Part shown: positions 1-5,271 of the stretch, piece by piece | Position numbering within the stretch: the first letter of the stretch is position 1 | How the letters are laid out: each line of letters begins with the position of its first letter | NCBI GenBank assembly: GCA_030592245.1 | Contig: JAUVJV010000132.1 | Span: 1 to 6,597, forward strand | Source: Candidatus Eiseniibacteriota bacterium | GTDB lineage: Bacteria; Arandabacterota; Arandabacteria; Arandabacterales; Arandabacteraceae | Direction of reading: 5' to 3' | DNA length: 6,597 bases | The notes under the pieces: generated by a model | What the model was told of the DNA's origin: nothing | The model's input: the letters and a program-made list of their open reading frames with translations, nothing else | The model's database searches: none | Program-made: the position numbers and the translations under genes

Positions 1-509
1 AGCTGTCCCTCGGGGCTGGTCAGGGCATAGCTCTGGTACAGCGTAAGCCAGTGGCCCAGGTCCTCGCTTGCGATGAAAGCTGCCCGCTCGGGGTAGATCC
101 CGTTTAACCGCACGTCCAGCGCCAGGTCCACCGGGATCTTGCGGGGGAACTGGATCTTGAACTCGGGGAGCACGCCCGCGGATTCGTTGGGTAAGGTGCC
201 CGATTCATACCCGAACTCGGTGCTGGGATTCCTGAAGTGGCTCCGGTTCTTAAACGGAGACAAGAAGCTCAGGGCGAAGCTGTAACCGAACTTCGACTTG
301 CTTGCGGCATACCCGATCTCACCCCTCATATAGATGGAATAATCGGATACGTCCGGGGTGTCCGCGCCGTGCACCCGGGTAAGGCCCGTCGATGCCTCCA
401 TGCCGTCCCGTATCTTGGCCGTCTGGAACATCGCGGAGTGGCAGCCCGAAAGAAAGGCAGCAGCCAGGACCGCCAGGGTGATCCGGTATGTCGATTGGCT
501 GATTAGCAT
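1..509 (-). CDS. Unrecognised lipoprotein, possibly outer-membrane associated, 3' end outside window
   Basis: I do not recognise the family. Read on the minus strand from the ATG at 509-507, the frame stays open for 169 complete codons to the window edge, so the C-terminus is missing. Residues 1-23 are a lipoprotein signal peptide: a short polar start, a hydrophobic stretch (ITLAVLAAAF) and the lipobox LSGC with Cys23 as the predicted lipidation site. His follows the Cys, so there is no Asp inner-membrane retention signal. The mature part has alternating polar/apolar runs with many aromatic residues, such as GYSFALSFLSPF near 75-86 and FKIQFPRKIPVDLALDVRL near 117-135. This would suit beta-strands of an envelope protein, but that is inference. 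GAGAGG lies only 2 bases before the ATG, a tight but usable spacing; no alternative in-frame ATG, GTG or TTG occurs back to the upstream stop near 576. It is divergent from the downstream hydrolase/importer block. Confidence 0.8.
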   Translation of the reverse strand, partial: MLISQSTYRITLAVLAAAFLSGCHSAMFQTAKIRDGMEASTGLTRVHGADTPDVSDYSIYMRGEIGYAASKSKFGYSFALSFLSPFKNRSHFRNPSTEFGYESGTLPNESAGVLPEFKIQFPRKIPVDLALDVRLNGIYPERAAFIASEDLGHWLTLYQSYALTSPEGQ

Positions 510-549
510 TACCTCTCTACTATACTCTCGCCAGGCTGGCTTGCCACGG

Positions 550-579
550 ATTCTATTGGCCCGGCCCTCCTGGTTTCAA
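550..579 (-). promoter_or_regulatory. Candidate sigma70-type promoter for the leftward lipoprotein gene
   Basis: On the minus strand, TTGAAA (579-574, 5 of 6 matches to TTGACA) is separated by 18 bases from TAGAAT (555-550, 5 of 6 matches to TATAAT). Transcription would start near 543, leaving a leader of about 34 bases that contains the Shine-Dalgarno-like GAGAGG before the ATG at 509. This assumes that the host uses E. coli-like promoter consensus sequences. Confidence 0.42.
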
Positions 580-620
580 TGGCCTAAGCAGAATCCCGTG
601 GGTGGCCGGGCAACTTTTCG

Positions 621-649
621 TTGATTTTACCCGCCACATCGGCCATAGT
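621..649 (+). promoter_or_regulatory. Weak candidate promoter for the hydrolase/importer block
   Basis: TTGATT (621-626) and CATAGT (644-649) are spaced by exactly 17 bases, and each matches 4 of 6 consensus positions. The predicted start near 656 would give a leader of about 29 bases before the ATG at 685, and would place the upstream ATG at 658 almost at the transcript end. The support is position and spacing only. Confidence 0.28.
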
Positions 650-684
650 TCTGGGGAATGCTTGTAAGGAGAGGGGGAGAGGCA

Positions 685-1965
685 ATGCGTTTGAACATTG
701 GGATGCGTTGGGTGGGGCTGTTGGCGATTGCCGGGCTTGCCGCCTTCGTAGGATGTGCCGAAAGAGACGATACACTATCTGATGTTGATACCGACCCGCC
801 GGTCGTAATCTCCGTGACTGAAGAGGGTGGCCGGGTCTCCTGGGATACTGATGAGGGTGCCGAGTGCGTGCTCCTCTATGGCCCCAGGACGGGAATCTAC
901 AATCATTATGGGTACAACGTTTATGACGGTGGCCGTGCCCACTATGTCGACCTTATCGACATCGAGCCGGATACCTACTATTTCCGCATAATGGCTACCG
1001 ACCGGGCCGGGAATTCCATGACGACCGAGGAGATGTCCTATGAGGTCTCCGAGGTGCCGGCGACCGAGAACCTCATATATACCATGGTGGATGTAGGCTG
1101 GGGGGACTGCCATTTTCTCGAGTTCCCCAATGGGACGACGGTCATGGTGGATGCCGGATGGGGTACCATAGGCGAACACCCGCATGCCGCGGATGTGGAC
1201 CAGTTTCTGCTGGCGCGCGGGGTTGCTGCCCCGGCGGGAATTGACTACATGGTGGGCACGCATGCTCACGCGGATCACTATGGCCACTTCATTGGCCTGC
1301 TTCCGCGGTTCCACGAGACCCATTTCCTGGCGCCCAGGTATGCTGCAATTTTCGACCGGAACACGGATCATCCTGATACAGCGAGTGTCTGGAAGCATGT
1401 CGAGGGCGCCTTGAGATCTTCGGGGGCGGAGAGGGACAGCCTCGAGGACGGCCAGACCAACCGGACCGTCGACTTCCTTAAGTGGGACGAGGAGCATGGC
1501 GTGGAGGTTAAGGTTCTTAGCGCTGGCGCGGGGCGCTTCGTGCTGTCTTGGCAGAGCAGTGACCCGATCAACAATGACTGCGCCGTGCTTAAGATAACCT
1601 ACGGAGAGGTGGACATAATGCTCGGGGGCGACGCCGAGGCTTTCGTGGAGCAGCGGATGGTCAAGGCTTATGGCAGGGAGATGGATGTCGAGGTCTTAAA
1701 GGTCGGCCATCATGGCAACAATGATGCGAGCTCGGAGGAATATCTCACCGCGGTGTCTGCCAGGGTCGGCCTCATCCCCAAGTCCATGGAAGATAACCCC
1801 GGGGTCTTCGACCAGCAGGTCATCGACCGGCTGAGAGCTTATGGTGTTGACTATTATGTATCGGATAGGGCATACATGAATGGTGCCAGGGATGACGCCC
1901 CCGTGCATGGGCATGTCAGTGTCGTCACCGATGGCGAATCCTACATTGTTTGGTCGTGGAAGTAA
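685..1965 (+). CDS. Lipoprotein with FN3-like domain and ComEC/Rec2-type metallo-beta-lactamase-fold hydrolase domain
   Basis: Predicted exported metal-dependent hydrolase of 426 residues. ATG 685 is chosen over in-frame ATG 658 because the purine-rich GGGGGAGAGG (673-682) sits just before it and the product then begins with a compact signal peptide. Residues 1-24 end in FVGC, a lipobox with Phe instead of Leu at -3, so Cys24 is the likely lipid anchor. Residues about 36-125 resemble a fibronectin type III / phosphatase N-terminal beta-sandwich (DTDPPVV ... DTYYFRIMATDRAGN). The MBL domain starts near 132. It shows VDVGWGD, VMVDAG, the metal-binding HAHADH (residues 193-198), the late-domain LGGDAE (Asp316) and KVGHHG (342-343 HH), then a C-terminal HGHVSVVTDG. 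The VGHHGxxxxSSEEYL pattern is typical of the MBL domain at the C-terminus of ComEC and of stand-alone relatives; the channel part of ComEC is absent. All core metal ligands seem present, so it is probably active. The substrate is unknown; phosphodiester or lactone-type bonds are possible. It lies 24 bases before the permease genes, suggesting co-transcription. Confidence 0.9.
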   Translation: MRLNIGMRWVGLLAIAGLAAFVGCAERDDTLSDVDTDPPVVISVTEEGGRVSWDTDEGAECVLLYGPRTGIYNHYGYNVYDGGRAHYVDLIDIEPDTYYFRIMATDRAGNSMTTEEMSYEVSEVPATENLIYTMVDVGWGDCHFLEFPNGTTVMVDAGWGTIGEHPHAADVDQFLLARGVAAPAGIDYMVGTHAHADHYGHFIGLLPRFHETHFLAPRYAAIFDRNTDHPDTASVWKHVEGALRSSGAERDSLEDGQTNRTVDFLKWDEEHGVEVKVLSAGAGRFVLSWQSSDPINNDCAVLKITYGEVDIMLGGDAEAFVEQRMVKAYGREMDVEVLKVGHHGNNDASSEEYLTAVSARVGLIPKSMEDNPGVFDQQVIDRLRAYGVDYYVSDRAYMNGARDDAPVHGHVSVVTDGESYIVWSWK

Positions 1966-1989
1966 TACCGGAGATGTAGAACTTCAATC

Positions 1990-2991
1990 ATGGATGAAGG
2001 CAAACGTCCCCATCTAAGCGCCGAGCGGGTCTCCAAGAAACCCGGTAATCTCCGGAAGTTCCTGTATGCCATGGCATACATAGCACCGGCGGCGATTATC
2101 ATCATTGTCTTCAGGGTGGTTCCCATCATCGCCGCCTTCGGCGTGAGCTTCTTCTATGTCATGATGGGCAAGATCGTTGGATTCTCCGGGTTTGCCCAGT
2201 ACGGGATGCTGCTCTCAGACAGCGAGTTCTGGCTCTCGCTTCTCAATACCACCTACTTCGTCATAGCGACGGTGCCGCTGAGTCTCTTCCTATCGCTTAT
2301 CATCGCGGTTCTTCTCAACCAGAAGATACGGGCTCTGGGTTTCTATCGGACCATCTACTTTCTTCCCGTGGTCACGTCGCTGGTCGCGGTGGCCATCGTG
2401 TGGAAGTGGATCTACCATCCCCGCCTGGGACTTCTGAATTCCTTCATGGGATCTCTGGGACTTGATCACATGATGTGGCTGGAGGAGCCCCAGGGAGTCT
2501 TCTCGATGCTTGCCGCAAGTGTCGGCATCGCGTGGCCCAAGTGGCTCGGCGGGCCCAGCCTCGCCCTGGTCGCCATCATCATAACCAATCTCTGGCGGGG
2601 CATCGGATACAATATCATCATCTTCCTGGCGGGTCTCCAGAACATTCCCGCCGAATACTATGAGGCCGCCAAGATCGACGGGGCCGGCCGCGTCCAGACC
2701 TTCTGGAAGATCACCTGGCCCCTGATCTCTCCCACGACTTTCTATGTGGTCATCATGACCACTATCGTATCCTTCCAGGTGTTTACCCTGGTTTATCTCA
2801 TGACCGGCTCCCCTGTGGGTGGTCCCCTGGGGACAACCAAGGTGTTAGTCTACTACATATTCGAGAAAGGATTCGAGTCAGGCGGGGACATGGGCTACGC
2901 GAGCTGTGTCGCCCTCGTGCTCTTCATCATAGTGCTATCACTCACCCTCTTCCAGAGGAAGGTTATCGAGAAGAGGGTGCATTACTCATAA
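1990..2991 (+). CDS. ABC sugar-type importer permease, MalF/UgpA-like (CUT1)
   Basis: Inner-membrane channel subunit (333 residues) of a binding-protein-dependent importer in the carbohydrate uptake 1 group. The first membrane segment spans about residues 24-55, followed by segments near 88-110, 121-142, 190-215, 250-272 and 304-321, the usual six. The cytoplasmic EAA loop that docks on the ATPase is clear: EYYEAAKIDG (222-231) followed by ITWP (241-244), giving the EAA-x3-G-x9-I-x-W-P pattern with Trp in place of the common Leu. The region between segments 3 and 4 (about 143-190) is long, with an extra hydrophobic stretch (VFSMLAASVGIAW) before GGPSLALVAIIITNLW. Such extended loops occur in UgpA-type permeases. 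ATG 1990 has only a weak, distant purine-rich site, so translation may depend on coupling to the upstream gene, which ends 24 bases earlier. Substrate class is inferred from family resemblance; sugars, sugar derivatives and glycerol-phosphate compounds are all possible. Confidence 0.93.
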   Translation: MDEGKRPHLSAERVSKKPGNLRKFLYAMAYIAPAAIIIIVFRVVPIIAAFGVSFFYVMMGKIVGFSGFAQYGMLLSDSEFWLSLLNTTYFVIATVPLSLFLSLIIAVLLNQKIRALGFYRTIYFLPVVTSLVAVAIVWKWIYHPRLGLLNSFMGSLGLDHMMWLEEPQGVFSMLAASVGIAWPKWLGGPSLALVAIIITNLWRGIGYNIIIFLAGLQNIPAEYYEAAKIDGAGRVQTFWKITWPLISPTTFYVVIMTTIVSFQVFTLVYLMTGSPVGGPLGTTKVLVYYIFEKGFESGGDMGYASCVALVLFIIVLSLTLFQRKVIEKRVHYS

Positions 2992-3007
2992 GTAGAGGAA
3001 AGGCAGC

Positions 3008-3844
3008 ATGCGCTACTTGAGGCGAATTCCCATTCACGTGATCATCGTGATCGGGGCCATAAGCATGGTCCTGCCCTTCGTGTGGATGCTCTCGACCTCG
3101 TTCAAGAGCCCGCAGGCCACCTTCATTCCACCCAACTTCTTCGAGCTTCGCCCCACCTGGATACCCGATGAGGTGATTCTGACCAATTATGTGGAAGCCT
3201 GGCGCGAGGTACCGTTCCCCCGGTATTTCATGAACACCCTCTTCATGGCGGCATGCATCGTCCTGGGGGTGCTTATGACATCGGCGCTGGCCGCTTATGC
3301 ATTTGCCAAGTTCGACTTTCCCGGCCGGGAGACCATTTTCATATTCTTCCTGAGCATGATGATCGTGCCGCAGGCTGTCTACCTGGTTCCTTCCTTTATC
3401 ATATTGTCGAAGCTGGGATGGGTGGATACCTACATGGCGCTCATAGTCCCGTGGCTTGCCCAGATCTTCAGCATTTTCCTCTTAAGACAGCAGTTTCGCA
3501 CCATACCCGACGATTACTATGACGCGGCGCTGATAGATGGCTGCAGCCGCCTGGGCTTCCTCTGGCGCGTGCTGGTTCCGCTTTCGAAGCCCACGCTCAT
3601 TACCATAGGGCTCTTCGCTCTCCTGGGATCCTGGAACAGCTTCATCTGGCCCCTGATCATGACCAACAGCGACAAGTTGAGACCCATCCAGGTGGGACTG
3701 TCCTATTTCGCGCAGGAGCAGGGGACCGAGTATGGCCTCATGATGGCGGCGGCCACGTTCTGTATAACACCCGTGATCATAATCTACTTCATTGCACAGA
3801 AGCAGGTGATAGAAAGCTATGCCAAGAGCGGTATCAAAGGCTAG
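3008..3844 (+). CDS. ABC sugar-type importer permease, MalG/UgpE-like (CUT1)
   Basis: Second channel subunit (278 residues, normal for MalG/UgpE-type proteins) pairing with the permease encoded just upstream. The N-terminal membrane segment covers about residues 8-29 and is followed by the characteristic LSTSFKSPQ. A periplasmic stretch with NYVEAWREVPFPRYFMNT precedes segments near 77-100, 109-133, 141-160, 196-217 and 244-263. The ATPase-docking loop reads DDYYDAALIDG (168-178) then VLVP (188-191), with Asp replacing the usual Glu of the EAA motif, a conservative change. The C-terminus, QKQVIESYAKSGIKG, is typical of this subunit. AGAGGAAAGG at 2994-3003 gives a good ribosome binding site for ATG 3008. 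The gene starts 16 bases after the first permease and its last 26 bases overlap the binding-protein gene, supporting one operon. Confidence 0.94.
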   Translation: MRYLRRIPIHVIIVIGAISMVLPFVWMLSTSFKSPQATFIPPNFFELRPTWIPDEVILTNYVEAWREVPFPRYFMNTLFMAACIVLGVLMTSALAAYAFAKFDFPGRETIFIFFLSMMIVPQAVYLVPSFIILSKLGWVDTYMALIVPWLAQIFSIFLLRQQFRTIPDDYYDAALIDGCSRLGFLWRVLVPLSKPTLITIGLFALLGSWNSFIWPLIMTNSDKLRPIQVGLSYFAQEQGTEYGLMMAAATFCITPVIIIYFIAQKQVIESYAKSGIKG

Positions 3845-5162
3845 GGTCGCAGCGGCCAGGGTCGTATCCAGGCTGGCGCTTTGCTGCTGCCTGGTGTTCC
3901 TCGCGACCTGTGGCGGCGGTGGTGAGGGGGACGGTGGTGTGGTCAAGGTTACCTTCTGGCACGGTATGGGTGGGCCCCTGGGCAAGGTGCTCACAAGTCT
4001 CATAGACGAGTTCAACGAGACCCATCCCGATATCGAGATCGAGTCGGTCTCGATGGGCCGCTACACTGCGCTTAGCCAGAAGATCATGGCGGCGGTCGCG
4101 GCGGGCAAGCCCCCGGTGATGGCCCAGGCTTATGAGAACTGGACCATCGAGCTCATCATGAGCAAGAGCATAATCCCCATCGAAGATCTCATCAGGGGAC
4201 CCAATGGTTTGAGTGAGGAGAGCCTTGACGATATCCTGCCCGTCTTCATCAGGAACAACCAGTGGGACGGCGTCATCTGGTCTTTTCCCTTCAACAAGAG
4301 CGTGAGGACCCTCTTCTATAATAAGGACCTCTTCGAGGAATCGGGCCTGGACCGCGAGCACCCGCCCGAGAATTGGGACGAGTACTTCTCCTTCTCACAA
4401 ATCATAACCAAGGACTTTGACAATGATGGCCATCCCGAGATCTGGGGTACGGCCGGACAGGTGAATGTCTGGATGTTCGGTAACCTGCTGCTCCAGAATG
4501 GCGGGAGCTTTCTCGATGCCTCGGGGCAGCGGGCCGCCTTCAACAGCTCCGAGGGCGCCGAGGCCCTGGCTTTCATGCAGAAACTGCTCGCCGGGGATGT
4601 CGGCTTCATCGCCGCCGGGTATGAGTACCAGAACGACTTTCTCGCCAGAAAGGTGGGGATGATCGAAGGCTCGACGGTCTCGCTGGCCTTCATACGCGGC
4701 AAGTATGACTTCGAGCTGGGCATAGCTCCCCTTCCGGGTCAGAAGCAGCGCGGGGTCACCATCGCCGGAACCAATGTGGTGATTTTCTCCAAGTCGACCC
4801 AGCGCGAGCGGGACGCGGCCTGGACTTTTATAAAGTGGTTCACCGATACCGATCAGACGGCCCGCTGGGCGGCCGGCACCGGCTATGCCCCTGTTCGCAG
4901 GAGCGCCTTCCAAGCCGAAGTGCTCCTCGCCGAGTTCGAGCAATATCCGGGCCTGAGGGATGCCCTCGGCCAGCTCGAGTACGCCAGCTTCGAGCCCAAG
5001 ATAGCGGGCTGGTACGCGGGCAGGAGGTACCTGGGGGAGCGGGCCATAGAAGCCGTCCTCAGGGGCAACGCCGACATACAGAGCTCCTTGGATAAGGCCG
5101 CGGCCAAGGGCGATGCCGAGATCGCAAGACTGAAGCGGCTTCAGAAAGAGCTTGGCCTCTGA
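3819..5162 (+). CDS. ABC importer substrate-binding lipoprotein, UgpB/MalE-like (family 1 extracellular solute-binding)
   Basis: Solute receptor (447 residues) that would deliver ligand to the two permeases. The N-terminus is basic and then hydrophobic (LALCCCLVFLATC). The likely lipobox is LATC with Cys31 lipidated and a Gly-rich linker after it; Thr at -1 is unusual for a lipobox. The mature protein opens with VKVTFWHGMGGP, the classic first strand of CUT1 receptors, and continues with LIDEFNETHPDIEIE (61-75), AAGKPPVMAQAYENW (94-108), SFPFNKSVRTLFYNKDLFEESGL (155-177, written here as a range), NWDEYF (185-190), GIAPLPG (301-307) and WTFIKWFTD (335-343). These are standard landmarks, and the length is normal. 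A DFDNDGHPE loop (199-207) resembles a Ca-binding loop; similar Asp-rich loops occur in some relatives. ATG 3819 lies 26 bases inside the permease gene with only a weak ribosome site (AGAAAG), suggesting translational coupling. No alternative ATG or GTG precedes the hydrophobic core. The ligand cannot be read from the sequence. Confidence 0.94.
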   Translation: MPRAVSKARVAAARVVSRLALCCCLVFLATCGGGGEGDGGVVKVTFWHGMGGPLGKVLTSLIDEFNETHPDIEIESVSMGRYTALSQKIMAAVAAGKPPVMAQAYENWTIELIMSKSIIPIEDLIRGPNGLSEESLDDILPVFIRNNQWDGVIWSFPFNKSVRTLFYNKDLFEESGLDREHPPENWDEYFSFSQIITKDFDNDGHPEIWGTAGQVNVWMFGNLLLQNGGSFLDASGQRAAFNSSEGAEALAFMQKLLAGDVGFIAAGYEYQNDFLARKVGMIEGSTVSLAFIRGKYDFELGIAPLPGQKQRGVTIAGTNVVIFSKSTQRERDAAWTFIKWFTDTDQTARWAAGTGYAPVRRSAFQAEVLLAEFEQYPGLRDALGQLEYASFEPKIAGWYAGRRYLGERAIEAVLRGNADIQSSLDKAAAKGDAEIARLKRLQKELGL

Positions 5163-5210
5163 GCACGGGCCGGCCGGGACACAGGTTGGTCGGCCCACCG
5201 GCTGCCCAAT

Positions 5211-5235
5211 ACTCCGGTTGACTAAATACCGGAGT
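5211..5235. repeat. Perfect 8+8 inverted repeat (possible operator or stem-loop)
   Basis: ACTCCGGT (5211-5218) and ACCGGAGT (5228-5235) are exact reverse complements around a 9-base loop. With a 2-base bulge the stem can be lengthened by CCCA (5205-5208) pairing with TGGG (5236-5239). No run of T follows, so it is a poor intrinsic terminator for the binding-protein gene. It overlaps the -35 box and spacer of a promoter candidate, a position that suits a repressor operator. Either role is inference. Confidence 0.5.
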
Positions 5236-5246
5236 TGGGTTAGGAT
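5218..5246 (+). promoter_or_regulatory. Candidate sigma70-type promoter for the OB-fold gene pair
   Basis: TTGACT (5218-5223, 5 of 6 matches) and TAGGAT (5241-5246, 4 of 6 matches) are spaced by 17 bases. The predicted start near 5253 leaves a short leader holding the AAGGAG ribosome site (5258-5263) before the TTG at 5272. If real, the OB-fold genes are transcribed independently of the importer block. Confidence 0.42.
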
Positions 5247-5271
5247 TTGAGGTCGCTAAGGAGTGCGTCAT

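Larger units (their letters stand above)
510..684. other. Divergent intergenic spacer
   Basis: This 175-base spacer separates the leftward lipoprotein gene from the rightward hydrolase/importer block. Apart from the two promoter candidates listed and the ribosome sites at each end, I see no strong hairpin, repeat or small gene in it. Shared regulation of the two directions is possible but not shown. Confidence 0.6.

Noticed and set aside
519..547. Alternative minus-strand promoter GTGGCA-N17-TATAGT
   Set aside because: It would start transcription at about 512, inside the ribosome site and only 2-3 bases from the ATG. The TTGAAA/TAGAAT pair upstream leaves a usable leader.
237..624. Two overlapping plus-strand frames of about 88 residues
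   Set aside because: They lie opposite, or extend past the start of, the minus-strand lipoprotein gene, which has the better evidence (lipobox, ribosome site, continuous frame). They have no recognisable features.
658..684. Upstream ATG (658) as start of the hydrolase
   Set aside because: It would add MLVRRGGEA, part of which is encoded by the ribosome-binding purine tract itself. ATG 685 has the better ribosome site and gives a normal lipoprotein signal peptide.
775..1497. Long minus-strand open frame (240 residues) opposite the hydrolase gene
   Set aside because: The plus strand encodes a protein with a signal peptide, an FN3-like domain and intact MBL motifs. The antisense product has no recognisable domain or ribosome site and is best explained by GC-rich third positions.
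4416..4442. EF-hand or dockerin-like calcium site in the binding protein (DFDNDGHPE)
   Set aside because: A single Asp-rich loop in an otherwise standard solute-binding protein; comparable loops occur in this family and do not mark a dockerin.
5167..5196. GGGCCG ... CGGCCC stem just after the binding-protein stop
   Set aside because: Only 6 pairs with an 18-base loop in GC-rich DNA and no T run; easily a chance pairing.
4395..5198. Long minus-strand open frame (267 residues) opposite the binding-protein gene
   Set aside because: It mirrors codons of a convincing solute-binding protein and shows no domain, signal peptide or ribosome site of its own.
5205..5250. Intrinsic terminator after the binding-protein gene
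   Set aside because: The hairpin is followed by TTAGGATTTG rather than a T tract, and it overlaps a promoter candidate. It is listed as a repeat instead.
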